Shown here piece after piece: positions 50,462-59,846 of a stretch of 64,000 bases of DNA. The notes beneath the pieces are model-generated. The model had not been told where the DNA came from. It saw only the letters and a program-made list of their open reading frames with translations, and did not search any database. The stretch comes from Paenibacillus sp. JCM 10914 (lineage in GTDB: Bacteria; Bacillota; Bacilli; Paenibacillales; Paenibacillaceae). The stretch lies in the NCBI RefSeq assembly GCF_001315105.1, contig NZ_BAZR01000012.1:1-64000 (forward strand). Direction: 5' to 3'. The position numbers were made by a program, and so were the translations under genes. Position 1 is the stretch's first letter. Each line of letters starts with the position of its first letter.

Positions 50462-53400
50462 ATGAAACATACTGATTTCCCCCACAAGCAGGGCCTCTAC
50501 GATCCGCAGTTCGAAAAAGATGCGTGCGGCATGGGTTTCGTCGCTCATATCAAGGGTAAACCCTCACACGAGATCGTCAGCAGCGCGCTGACGATGTTGG
50601 CTAATATGGAGCATCGTGGCGGTCAGGGCAGTGAACCGAACTCCGGTGACGGCGCTGGGATTATGTTGCAGATTCCTCACTCTTTCTTCTTGGCGGAAGC
50701 GGCGAAGCTGGGTTTCGAGCTTCCTGAAGCTGGTCATTATGGTGCGGGGATGCTGTTCCTTTCTCATGATCCAGATGTACGTGCGGCACATGAGGGCCAG
50801 TTGGCTTCGATTATCGCAGAAGAAGGTCAGACACTGCTCGGATTCCGAGACGTTCCGACGCATGACGACATGCTCGGCAAATCTGCCAAAGCGGCAAAAC
50901 CGTATGTTCGCCAAGTGTTCATCGGACGCGGTGAAGGCATTAAGGATGATCTGTCCTTTGAGCGCAAGCTGTACGTTATCCGTCGCCGGGCCGAGCTTGC
51001 GATTCGTTATAGCGGCAAGCCAGAAGCGACAGCTTCTACGTATCGAGTCTGTCCTGCCGTAAGATTGTATACAAGGGCATGCTGACAACTGAGCAGGTAG
51101 GAGAGTTCTACCTCGATCTGCAGCAAGAAGGGCTTGAATCCGCGATTGCGCTGATTCACTCCCGTTTCAGTACGAATACGTTCCCGAGCTGGGAACGTGC
51201 GCATCCGTACCGGTTCATGATTCACAACGGCGAGATCAACACGCTGCGCGGGAATGTGAACTGGATGCATGCGCGTCAATCGTTGTTCGAACACGAACTG
51301 TTTGGCGACGATCTGGAGAAGGTCAAACCGGTTATCAATCCGGATGGCTCGGATACTGGAATGTTCGACAACACCTTTGAATTTCTGTACCTGAGTGGAC
51401 GTTCCTTGCCTCATGTCGCCATGATGATGGTGCCGGAGCCTTGGAATAACCACGAGAGTATGGATCCTACGAAAAAGGCATTCTACGAATATCACAGTAC
51501 GCTGATGGAGCCTTGGGACGGTCCGGCTGCGATGGCGTTTACCGACGGTGTTCAGATCGGTGCAACACTCGATCGTAACGGCCTTCGTCCATCCCGTTAC
51601 TATGTAACGAAAGATGATCTGATCATTCTCTCCTCCGAAGCGGGCGTACTTGATGTGCCGCCGGAGAATGTACTCTATAAAGACCGCTTGCGTCCGGGAC
51701 GGATGCTCCTGGTCGACACGAAGGAAGGCCGTATTATCTCCGATGAGGAGGTTAAAGCCAGCATTGCCGCTGAGCTTCCATACTCGGATTGGCTGGATGA
51801 GCATCTTGTCGAGCTCCATGATCTTCCGGAAGCACCGGAACTGCCGGATCCGAAGCACGAGAACGTGCGTCAACTTCAGCAAGCTTTCGGTTATACCTAT
51901 GAAGAACTTCGCAAAGTGTTGGAGCCGATGGCAATTACCGGTGCAGAAGCCGTAGCATCGATGGGTTATGATGCACCGCTCGCCGTTTTGTCTGACCGCC
52001 CGCAGCGGTTGTTCAACTACTTCAAGCAGATGTTCGCCCAAGTAACGAATCCGCCGATTGACGCGATTCGCGAAGAGTTGGTTACATCCACGGCAACGAC
52101 GATTGGACCGGAGCGTAACTTGCTCCAGCCGGAACCGGAGAGCTGTCGTCATATCCGGCTCGATTCGCCGGTACTCTCGAATGAAGAGTTCGCGAAGCTG
52201 CGGCATATCCGTCGTCCAGGATTCAAATCGATGACGATTCCGATCTTCTTCCCGGCCGCCGAGGGCGCGGAAGGCATGCGTAAAGCGATCAATACCTTGT
52301 GCGAGGCCGCAGATCGCGTTATCGCGAAAGGGCATAACATTCTTATCCTGTCCGACCGTGGACTGGATAAAGATAATGCGGCGATTCCATCGCTGCTAGC
52401 TGTCTCCTCACTGCATCATCACCTCATTCGTCAGGGAACCCGGACGAAGGTGGCGATTATGCTCGAATCGGGGGAGCCGCGCGAGGTACATCATTATGCG
52501 CTTCTACTCGGTTATGGTGTAAGTGCCGTCAATCCATATCTCGCATTCGAGACGCTGGACGATATGATTCAGGAAGGCATGCTTCGCGGCATCTCGCATG
52601 AGAAGGCTGTGAAGAATTATATTAAAGCGGCAAGTAAGAGTGTCGTGAAGGTATTGTCCAAGATGGGGATCTCCACGATCCAATCATACCGCGGAGCTCA
52701 AATCTTCGAGGCGGTTGGTCTGAAAGAGGATTTCGTCGAAAGTTACTTCACGCGTACGCCATCCCGTATCGGTGGCATCGGACTTGAGGAAGTCGCCAAG
52801 GAAACGCTGGCTCATCACGATCGCGCCTTTACCGATAAGGACGGCAACGATAAGGTGCTGGATTCTGCGGGTGAGTATCAATGGCGAGCGACGGGGAAGA
52901 GCATCTGTTCAACCCGAGAACGATCCATCTGCTGCAGCAAGCCGTGCGGACTAATGATTATAAGACATATAAGAAATACGCAGAGCTGGTGCAAGGCGAG
53001 AATGAGCAGCATCTGACGCTGCGTTCGCTGCTGCAGATTAAGCCGGCCGGGGAGCCGATTCCGCTGGAAGAGGTAGAGTCGGCAGCATCGATCATGAGAC
53101 GATTTAAGACGGGCGCGATGTCATTCGGCTCGATCAGTAAGGAAGCGCACGAGAGCTTGGCTATCGGTATGAACCGAATTGGCGGTAAGAGTAATACGGG
53201 TGAAGGCGGCGAAGATCCGGCCAGATTCATTCCGGATGCGAACGGCGATTCCCGTCGTAGTGCGATCAAGCAGGTGGCATCGGGACGTTTCGGGGTAACT
53301 TCCAACTATCTCGTAAATGCCGATGAGATTCAGATCAAGATGGCGCAAGGCGCGAAGCCGGGTGAAGGCGGTCAACTGCCAGGACGTAAAGTCTATCCTT

Positions 53401-55054
53401 GGGTTGCCGAAGTTCGTGGCTCAACACCGGGCGTGGGCCTGATCTCGCCACCTCCGCATCATGATATCTATTCGATCGAGGATTTGGCTGAACTGATCTA
53501 TGATCTGAAGAACTCCAATCCGCGTGCGGATATTAACGTAAAACTCGTATCTGAAGTCGGTGTCGGCACGATTGCGGCAGGGGTTGCCAAGGGCCGTGCA
53601 GACATTATCTTGATCAGCGGTTATGATGGCGGTACCGGTGCTTCGCCGCAAGGTTCGATTCGTCACGCCGGTATGCCGTGGGAGCTCGGATTGGCCGAGA
53701 CTCATCAGACGCTGATGATGAACAATCTTCGGGATCGTGTCGTACTGGAGACCGACGGCAAAATGCTGAACGGTCGCGATTTGGTTGTAGCCGCTCTGTT
53801 AGGGGCGGAGGAATACGGCTTCTCCACAGCACCGCTGGTTGCTGTCGGCTGTATCATGATGAGAGTCTGTCAGATGGATACATGCCCTGTCGGTGTCGCG
53901 ACTCAGAATCCGGAATTGCGTAAGAACTTCACAGGCGATCCGTCTCATGTGGTGAACTTCATGCAATTTGTGGCTGAGGATATGCGTGAGCTCATGGCTG
54001 AGCTTGGATTCCGTACCGTTGACGAAATGGTTGGCCGTACCGATTGTCTGGATGCGGTTAAAGCCGATTATCATTGGAAGAAGAAAGGCGTGGACATTTC
54101 CGCGCTACTGTATACACCTGAGCTTCCGGAAGGCGGCACGCGCTATCGTACACAGCGTCAGAATCATGGACTGGAGCATACGCTGGATATGCGTTCACTG
54201 CTTGACAGTGCAGCAGCTGCTCTGGAGAACGGTGCAGCCGTCGAAGGTACCTTCCCGATTACGAATGTCGATCGTGCAGTCGGTACCATTCTCGGTAGTG
54301 AGGTAACCCGCAAGTACGGTGCAACCGGTTTGCCGGAAGATACGATTCAATTCAACTTTGTGGGCTCCGCAGGTCAGAGCTTTGGTGCATTCGTGCCGAA
54401 GGGGATGACATTGACCGTTGAAGGAGACGCGAATGACTATATCGGTAAAGGTCTCTCCGGAGGCAAACTGATCGTGAAGCCATCACCAAAAGCAACGTTT
54501 AAAGCCGAAGAGAACATCATTGCCGGGAATACCGCGTTCTATGGGTCTACCGGCGGGGAAGCTTATATCCGCGGTATCGCGGGAGAGCGATTCGCCGTGC
54601 GGAACTCAGGAGCCAACATCGTTGTGGAGGCGTCGGTGATCACGGATGTGAGTATATGACTGGCGGACGTGTTGTCGTAATCGGCGAGACTGGCCGTAAC
54701 TTCGCAGCAGGAATGTCCGGCGGTATCGCGTATGTCTACGATCCGGACGGTACGTTTATGAGCCGTTGCAACCTGGAGATGGTATTGCTGGAGCGAATCG
54801 AAGATGATCTGGAGGCTGAAGGCCTGCGTCAGATGATCGAGCAGCATAAGGCATACACAGACAGTGTCCCGGCAGAGCAGATTCTTGCCACTTGGGACCA
54901 AGCGAAGAAGGACTTCGTGCGCATCATTCCGAAGGATTATAAGCGGATGCTGCTGCACATCGAGAAGGTTCACGGTCAAGGTCTGACCGGCGAGGCCGCG
55001 CTCTTGGCGGCGTTCGAAGCGAATATGAAGGAACTGGCACGCGCAGGTAACTAG
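50462..55054 (+). CDS. gltB: Glutamate synthase large subunit, three frameshifts
   Basis: Conceptually about 1,531 residues, the normal GltB size. A short propeptide ends at [14 protein letters not shown], where Cys 22 is the GATase-2 nucleophile. NEDGEINT-type region (here [18 protein letters not shown]), the central domain ([29 protein letters not shown]) and the FMN/3Fe-4S domain ([70 protein letters not shown]) follow, then the GxGxG C-domain ([20 protein letters not shown]). One base is lost at about 51030, at 52892 ([10 protein letters not shown]) and at about 54630 ([13 protein letters not shown]). No gltD follows; a strong terminator does. Confidence 0.92.
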
Positions 55055-55094
55055 TAACTACTAGTGGCTAAGAAGTTTGACCATGTGCCCTATA

Positions 55095-55132
55095 CCACCC
55101 TGTATTCATCTGAATACAGGGTGGTTTTTTTT
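55095..55132 (+). terminator. Strong terminator after gltB
   Basis: CCACCCTGTATTC / GAATACAGGGTGG, a perfect 13-bp stem with a four-base loop and eight T, 40 bases behind the gltB stop. Confidence 0.95.
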
Positions 55133-55308
55133 ATTCGACAAAAATAGAACCAGAAGCATAGGACAATGGTTCCATGAGACGACAGCATCATGTAAATTCA
55201 TTAGGTATAATATGGATAAGTAAATTATGAAAGAACGAAAGTCGTTTAACATCGGGTTATCGCATCCAGGGTGGAGAGAAAACTATAATAAGTGAGGTTA
55301 TTGCGGAA

Positions 55309-55455
55309 ATGACAGTAGATAAGGAGAATGGCTCTGGAAGCACCGAGCAGCAGCTTGATCAGCACAAGACGGAAATCGACATCTACCTGCTCATGACCCA
55401 AATCGGAATCCATCCTGATAAATGGCATTACGTGGAGAAGACTTCTGTAGATTAG
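55309..55455 (+). CDS. Small hypothetical protein (48 aa)
   Basis: ATG at 55309 with GAGG twelve bases ahead, 48 codons to TAG. The product ENGSGSTEQQLDQHKTEIDI, then YLLMTQIGIHPDKWHYVEK, has a polar start and a compact amphipathic end that looks protein-like rather than random, and a good terminator follows. No family recognised. The antisense strand also has a long open frame, so coding is only moderately supported. Confidence 0.45.
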   Translation: MTVDKENGSGSTEQQLDQHKTEIDIYLLMTQIGIHPDKWHYVEKTSVD

Positions 55456-55490
55456 CGGGATGTCAATGATCATGATGCTGTATAAACCAA

Positions 55491-55538
55491 AATCCCCGAA
55501 GCCGCTGATAATCAGTATCAAGGCTACGGGGATTTTTT
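55491..55538. terminator. Bidirectional terminator
   Basis: AATCCCCG-AAGCC / GGCT-A-CGGGGATT with an 18-base loop and TTTTTT on the plus strand, A run on the minus side weaker. Lies between the small plus-strand gene and the XRE gene on the minus strand. Confidence 0.75.
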
Positions 55539-55563
55539 GTCGGTACTTTCTGTGGCATCTTGG

Positions 55564-55932
55564 CTATTTCATCGACCGTTCCATGCGTACAAAGGCGATG
55601 AAGCGTTTTGCTTCTTCCTCGGTTAACTTATGGCCATCGACGGTAAGATTAAACCGCTCTAGTAGATCCTGATCAGACAGTTCAAGACCATCAACGAAGG
55701 AGCGAACCGCCGGATCGAGAACAGACTTCTCTTGTGTGGTTCTCCCGATTAAATAATCTATGGATACTTCAAAGAGGTCGGCCAGGCGGGTCAATGTTTC
55801 GAAGTCCGGTTTGCGCCGGTTCTTTTCATAGTGGGATAGTGCCGCACGTGTAATACCAACAGAGGTGGCGAGCTCTTCCTGTGTCCATCCGTGCTGTTCA
55901 CGTAATTCTGAGATCCGTTCTCCGTAGTTCAT
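55564..55932 (-). CDS. XRE-family regulator of the capsule locus (full length)
   Basis: 122 residues from the ATG at 55932 behind AAAGGGGGAC (a longer frame from 56055 would cross the operators). Residues 4-64 are a Cro/CI HTH: ISELREQHGWTQEELATSVG, ITRAALSHYEKNRRKPDFET, LADLFEVSIDYLIGR. Residues 65-122 form a second domain (SVLDPAVRSFVDGLELSDQD, TEEEAKRFIAFVRMERS), probably for multimerisation or signal sensing. The HTH is nearly identical in its recognition helix to the 64-residue protein encoded at 58697-58891. Two GATACA-N3-TGTATC palindromes lie between this gene and the divergent PilZ-like gene, so it should repress both directions. Confidence 0.85.
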   Translation of the reverse strand: MNYGERISELREQHGWTQEELATSVGITRAALSHYEKNRRKPDFETLTRLADLFEVSIDYLIGRTTQEKSVLDPAVRSFVDGLELSDQDLLERFNLTVDGHKLTEEEAKRFIAFVRMERSMK

Positions 55933-56041
55933 GCATTGTCCCCCTTTCAAATGTTTTGTATCTATAGAAGTTAGTTTGGTTACATCTATATGTACGTTGA
56001 AAAAAATGCTGGAAATAAGCTGCAAAAAGGTCAGCTTTCTG

Positions 56042-56098
56042 TTGACTAGATACAATATGTATCGTATTATAAAGGCATAAGACGATACATATTGTATC
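56042..56098. promoter_or_regulatory. Operator pair and divergent promoters, left capsule site
   Basis: Plus strand: TTGACT at 56042-56047, 17 bases, TATTAT at 56065-56070. Operator GATACAATATGTATC at 56049-56063 exactly fills the spacer; a second, GATACATATTGTATC, lies at 56084-56098, 35 bp centre to centre. On the minus strand TATAAT at 56071-56066 is the likely -10 of the XRE gene. The same arrangement recurs at 58950-59005. Confidence 0.8.
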
Positions 56099-56196
56099 TA
56101 TAATTGCGGTGGTGAAACAATTAGTATCATGATATCCAAACAAAAGTTGTCTCATACCCCCAAAATCTAAAATAAGGAGCGGTTGGCATACCTGAG

Positions 56197-56559
56197 ATGT
56201 TATATGAAGGACAACACCAAATTACGGTTAAAATCCGGATTTTGCAAATCGGAAATTTAACCATTCATGGAAGAAGTCATTCCATTACACCGCTTGAGCT
56301 GCTGCCTGGTGGGCTTGTTTTCCTCTGCCCCTGGGATATTCCGATGAATACAAATGTCAAGCTAGGTTATGAAATGGATGATCAGGTGGATTACCTGCTG
56401 CTAACAGGCAACATTAAATCACGGGGGCTTTGCGATGGCCATCCATTGTATCAGACTGATTTTGACCTGGACAGTGAGCAAAAAACCCGAATGATTGGCA
56501 TGCTGAATAGAATGATGTTCAGCAAGATGGATACTGGCAAACTCCGCTACTATAATTGA
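56197..56559 (+). CDS. PilZ-like domain protein
   Basis: 120 residues. The strand order around SITPLELLPGGLVFLCPWDI, PMNTNVKLGYEM, DQVDYLLLTGNIKSRG and HPLYQTDFDLDSEQKTRMIG is that of PilZ domains, which bind cyclic di-GMP; the usual R-x3-R and D-x-S-x2-G motifs are not clear, so it may be a divergent or non-binding member. AAGGAG lies 15 bases before the ATG, too far, so the true start may be upstream (ATA at 56188 or a lost base). Its promoter is under the GATACA operator, and it opens the capsule locus, hinting at c-di-GMP input. Confidence 0.6.
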   Translation: MLYEGQHQITVKIRILQIGNLTIHGRSHSITPLELLPGGLVFLCPWDIPMNTNVKLGYEMDDQVDYLLLTGNIKSRGLCDGHPLYQTDFDLDSEQKTRMIGMLNRMMFSKMDTGKLRYYN

Positions 56560-56596
56560 AGCTTAATTTAGTATAGAATTACCTGCTGCTAACAGG
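56390..56596 (+). repeat. Direct repeat of 19 bp inside and just after the PilZ-like gene
   Basis: ATTACCTGCTGCTAACAGG occurs at 56390-56408 within the gene and again at 56578-56596, 19 bases after its stop, 188 bp apart. It may be a remnant of a partial duplication. Confidence 0.6.
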
Positions 56597-56926
56597 GAAT
56601 TGGGATAAAGATTGCCGCTAATAGCTATTCTACTATATTTATGATGTGTGGTCATTAGTTCTTTTACCTTAAATCCGAGCGCCTATAAGGGGAGAGGGTG
56701 GGCTAATGTTATTTATTTTTAGTTGCAATGAAATACATATTTGATTTTCATATGTATATATTATCTTATTGTGTTCGGGGCTATCGCCAATTCCATGCTG
56801 GAGACTGGGGTGAGGGAAGATCAGCATGTTGAAATGGTGCAGATTTCCTATGTCTAAATGGGGTGGGTCAATAAGCATGTATGGATTATAGCCTCAATAA
56901 GTATAGGGGGAGACGATAAGCTTATC
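56597..56926. other. AT-rich leader before the sugar transferase
   Basis: About 330 bases without a recognised gene. It contains a possible structured stretch around 56775-56830 (GGGGCTATCG, ATGCTGGAGACTGGGG) and AT-rich runs. I looked for features of known exopolysaccharide leader RNAs and could not confirm any. Confidence 0.4.
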
Positions 56927-57598
56927 ATGGAATCCAATGCATTAATTGAAAGAACAACGCCAGATGTAACGATATATGCCCAAACTCCGGACGCTAAGAT
57001 GCAAATTTCCAAACGGTTAATGGATGTTATCCTAGCAGGTAGCGGTGTGATTCTTCTGTTGCCGGTGTTTGCCGTAATCTATTTGTGCATAAAGCGGGAG
57101 GATCCACGCGGCAGCGTCTTTTTTTCACAGGAAAGGGTAGGTAAGAACGGACAATTATTCAGGATGTATAAGTTCCGCTCCATGGTCAGCGATGCCGAGA
57201 AGATGAGAGAGCAGCTTCTTCATTTGAATGAAGTATCCGGTGCCATGTTCAAGATTAAGAATGATCCCCGGATCACGAGAGTGGGACGTTGGCTTCGTAA
57301 GACGAGTCTTGATGAATTGCCGCAGCTCTGGAATGTCATCAAGGGGGATATGAGCCTTGTTGGACCGAGACCTCCTCTGCCTGAAGAAGTGAAACAATAT
57401 ACGCCGTATGATATGCAGCGCTTGATGGCGGTTCCCGGCTGTACCGGGCTGTGGCAAGTGAGCGGACGGAATCGGGTAGGCTTTCAAGAGATGGTGGAGC
57501 TGGATCTAAGGTATATTTCAGAGCATTCCTTGGTACTGGATGTAAGTATTATGTTCAGGACCGTCAAAGTGCTATTCGGTTCGAAGGATGCCTTCTAA
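56927..57598 (+). CDS. Undecaprenyl-phosphate sugar phosphotransferase (bacterial sugar transferase)
   Basis: 223 residues from the ATG at 56927 (a longer frame from 56858 adds 23 residues; the start is uncertain because GGGGGAGA is 14 bases away). One membrane helix at about 34-56 (LMDVILAGSGVILLLPVFAV), then the WcaJ/EpsL-type domain: SVFFSQERVGKNGQLFRMYK, FRSMVSDAEKMR, NDPRITRVGRWLRKTSLDEL, PQLWNVIKGDMSLVGPRPPL and GLWQVSGRNRVGFQEMVELD. It lacks the extra helices of full WbaP and is the short initiating enzyme that puts the first sugar phosphate on the lipid carrier. Starts polymer synthesis. Confidence 0.9.
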   Translation: MESNALIERTTPDVTIYAQTPDAKMQISKRLMDVILAGSGVILLLPVFAVIYLCIKREDPRGSVFFSQERVGKNGQLFRMYKFRSMVSDAEKMREQLLHLNEVSGAMFKIKNDPRITRVGRWLRKTSLDELPQLWNVIKGDMSLVGPRPPLPEEVKQYTPYDMQRLMAVPGCTGLWQVSGRNRVGFQEMVELDLRYISEHSLVLDVSIMFRTVKVLFGSKDAF

Positions 57599-57638
57599 CA
57601 TCAGCCTTAGAGCTTGGTATTGGAGGAATAAATACGGC

Positions 57639-58610
57639 ATGCACATGAAAAAAAAGAGAAGCTGGCTAACTTGGGCGCTTGCGATCATTGTACTGTTGCC
57701 CTCGGCTTATGTTGTATACATTTATCAGTCGATCAAGTCCACAGCGGACCATATATATGAAGAACGTCCATTAAAATCAGAGACAACAGCATATACGCAA
57801 GATCCAGGCCAGCAGTCTGAATGGATGCGCGCTGCTGATGCCAGCGAACGGCTGGATAAGCGCAATCAGAATCATAGTGAGATCGATCCCTTTACGATTC
57901 TGGTGTTGGGTGTGGATCAACGTCCTTATGATCGTGGGCGCTCAGATGCCATGGTCCTGATGGCGGTTCACCCAGCAGAAGGATCGATCTTAATGTTTAA
58001 CATTCCTCGCGATACACGAACTCCGATTGTTGGTCACGGCACGGTAGATAAGATTAATCATGCTTACGCATTCGGGGGAATTGAGATGTCGATTAGAACC
58101 GTGGAAGAATTTCTGCAATTCCCGATTGATTACTATATTAAGGTGGATATGGAAGGCTTCTCGAATATTATCGATTCCTTGGGTGGCGTTGCCGTGAATA
58201 ACGGCATGGCCTTTGACTATGAAGGCTATTCGTTCAAACAAGGTCCATTAACCTTAAGTGGAGAGGAAGCGCTGGCCTTCTCTCGTATGCGCTATGAGGA
58301 TCCCAAAGGGGACCTTGGGCGTAATTTAAGACAGCGGGAAGTGATTAAAGGCATTCTAAGTAGAGCCATGAACATATCCACTGTTTTCAAACTGGAGTCG
58401 CTTCTGAATGATATTGGTAACAGTGTGAAGACCGATATTACGTTTGAGGAAATGAAGCTGTTCGTCACGGATTATCGAGATAAGTTGCAGACGATTGAGC
58501 AGATGGAGATTGCGGGCCATGGGCAGAAAATTAACGGTGTTTGGTACTACATGGTTAGCGATAAAGAGAAGGAGCATATCCATACAGCATTAACGGAATA
58601 CATGAGATAG
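57639..58610 (+). CDS. LytR-CpsA-Psr (LCP) family protein
   Basis: 323 residues starting at 57639 (GGAGG twelve bases ahead; another start at 57645). An N-terminal basic stretch and membrane helix (about 7-30, WLTWALAIIVLLPSAYVVY) leave an extracytoplasmic domain with LVLGVDQRPYDRGRSDAMVL, FNIPRDTRTPI, KINHAYAFGG and LSGEEALAFSRMRYEDPKGD, LGRNLRQREVI: the Arg/Asp residues binding polyprenyl pyrophosphate. LCP enzymes transfer polymers from the lipid carrier to peptidoglycan. Probably attaches the capsule or teichoic-like polymer made here. Followed by a strong bidirectional terminator. Confidence 0.9.
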   Translation: MHMKKKRSWLTWALAIIVLLPSAYVVYIYQSIKSTADHIYEERPLKSETTAYTQDPGQQSEWMRAADASERLDKRNQNHSEIDPFTILVLGVDQRPYDRGRSDAMVLMAVHPAEGSILMFNIPRDTRTPIVGHGTVDKINHAYAFGGIEMSIRTVEEFLQFPIDYYIKVDMEGFSNIIDSLGGVAVNNGMAFDYEGYSFKQGPLTLSGEEALAFSRMRYEDPKGDLGRNLRQREVIKGILSRAMNISTVFKLESLLNDIGNSVKTDITFEEMKLFVTDYRDKLQTIEQMEIAGHGQKINGVWYYMVSDKEKEHIHTALTEYMR

Positions 58611-58626
58611 CATGAAACGTCAAGAA

Positions 58627-58668
58627 CGAACAAAGCCCCCTTAATCTGATTAGAGGGGGCTTTGTTCG
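58627..58668. terminator. Strong bidirectional terminator
   Basis: CGAACAAAGCCCCCT / AGGGGGCTTTGTTCG, a perfect 15-bp stem with a 12-base loop, between the convergent LCP and small XRE genes. Confidence 0.85.
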
Positions 58669-58696
58669 TTGGAGTTCCAAGAAGCATTAGGCTTGA

Positions 58697-58891
58697 TTAT
58701 CTTCCGATAATTTGATCGATGGTGGTCTGAAATAAATCAGCTAATCGTGTCAGCGTCTCCAAATTAGGCTCCCTTCGGTTTTTCTCATAGTGTGATAGGG
58801 ATGCGCGGCTAATGCCTATAAGCTCAGAAAGCTCTTCTTGAGTCCAACCTTTTTGCTCCCGCAATTGTGCAATGCGAGATCCATACGACAT
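58697..58891 (-). CDS. Short XRE-family regulator (HTH only)
   Basis: 64 residues; GAGGTGAGAATG before the ATG. It is the HTH alone: IAQLREQKGWTQEELSELIG, ISRASLSHYEKNRREPNLET, LADLFQTTIDQIIGR. Compared with the 122-residue XRE at 55564-55932, the recognition helix (I-S/T-R-A-S/A-L-SHYEKNRR) is almost the same, but the C-terminal domain is missing and the chain ends at the last HTH helix. Its upstream region carries two GATACA-type palindromes. It could bind the same operators without multimerising, acting as competitor or antirepressor. Confidence 0.82.
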   Translation of the reverse strand: MSYGSRIAQLREQKGWTQEELSELIGISRASLSHYEKNRREPNLETLTRLADLFQTTIDQIIGR

Positions 58892-58949
58892 TCATTCTCA
58901 CCTCTCTGCGGCTTCCCATGGTTTCGATTGTTCACTGTATAATAAACGC

Positions 58950-59005
58950 TTGACATGATACAAAATGTATCGTAAATTAACGATAACGTCAATACATATT
59001 GTATC
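58950..59005. promoter_or_regulatory. Operator pair and promoter, right capsule site
   Basis: Plus strand: TTGACA at 58950-58955, 17 bases, TAAATT at 58973-58978, reading into the CpsB-Wzz-kinase genes. Operator GATACAAAATGTATC at 58957-58971 fills the spacer; the second, AATACATATTGTATC, lies at 58991-59005, 34 bp centre to centre. A minus-strand TTGACG at 58990-58985 could be the -35 of the short XRE gene. Confidence 0.8.
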
Positions 59006-59068
59006 ATTTACAAAAATATTTGAAACAGAACGTATCAAAAAAGAAATGGAAGTATGGTGCTGATACAG

Positions 59069-59800
59069 ATGATAGATACTCATTGTCATATATTGCCTGA
59101 CATTGATGATGGCCCCAGAACCAAGGAAGGGGCAATGCGGATGGCGATGGAGGCCGTAAACCTGGGCATCCATACGATCGTCGCGACCCCGCATCACGGA
59201 ACCAAGCGGTTTAACAATACGGCTGCCCAGATTGAGCGCAGAGTCAAACAGATGAATAAAGCGCTGCAAAGTAAACGCATCTCCCTGACGATACTACCCG
59301 GACAGGAGTTCCGTCTAAACGCCGACTTTCGCCACCAGATCAGGAAGGGGCACGCAAGAACGTTGGCAAACTCACATTATCTATTGACCGAGTTGCCGGC
59401 CAGAAACATTCCGGAGTATTTCCAAGACTTCCTGAACTTTATGAGTCGAAGTAGTCTGGGGGTTATCATTGCACATCCTGAGCGGAACTCGGCTATCATT
59501 CGCAATCCGGAAGTGCTTCAGAACTGGATTTCGCAAGGGGTAATCCTTCAGGTCACCACACAGGCTCTGGTCGGATTCTTCGGGGAAGGGCCAAGGCAGA
59601 CGGCAAGTTACATATGCCGGCAGCGCTGGGCGCAGCTTATCGCCAGTGATGCACACGATTCTTATCAGCGTACCTTCTATTACCGGGAGGGCTTACAGAA
59701 AATCGAAGAAATTTGCGGTGTTGCTTACGTGGAAGAACTGCAGAAGAATGCGGAGGCTGTTATCAGAGGCAGACAGATTGGTGCGCAGGGATGGATCTGA
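59069..59800 (+). CDS. CpsB/CapC-type tyrosine-protein phosphatase (PHP fold)
   Basis: 243 residues from the ATG at 59069, where the family N-terminus begins; an ATG at 59054 is possible and neither has an ideal site. PHP metal ligands: DTHCHILPDIDDGP, ATPHHGTKRF, GQEFRLNADF, IIAHPERNSAI and ASDAHDSYQRT. This phosphatase removes phosphate from the Tyr tail of the capsule BY-kinase, which is encoded two genes downstream. First gene of the operon under the right GATACA operator pair. Confidence 0.92.
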   Translation: MIDTHCHILPDIDDGPRTKEGAMRMAMEAVNLGIHTIVATPHHGTKRFNNTAAQIERRVKQMNKALQSKRISLTILPGQEFRLNADFRHQIRKGHARTLANSHYLLTELPARNIPEYFQDFLNFMSRSSLGVIIAHPERNSAIIRNPEVLQNWISQGVILQVTTQALVGFFGEGPRQTASYICRQRWAQLIASDAHDSYQRTFYYREGLQKIEEICGVAYVEELQKNAEAVIRGRQIGAQGWI

Positions 59801-59846
59801 GGTTGGATTGTCAAGTCTTGTTGATCATAGTCTACGGGGGTTCAAT

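Noticed and set aside
51007..52335. 442-codon open frame on the minus strand
   Set aside because: Antisense of gltB; an effect of codon bias.
50462..55054. gltB as a real pseudogene or as four separate genes
   Set aside because: Three single-base losses each restore exact family sequence with no other defect, matching the general indel pattern of the window.
55246..55521. 91-codon frame on the minus strand
   Set aside because: Overlaps a plausible small plus-strand gene and a terminator hairpin; no ribosome binding site or family pattern.
56597..56926. Exopolysaccharide leader element (EAR-like antitermination RNA)
   Set aside because: Position is suggestive, but I cannot match the conserved helices by eye.
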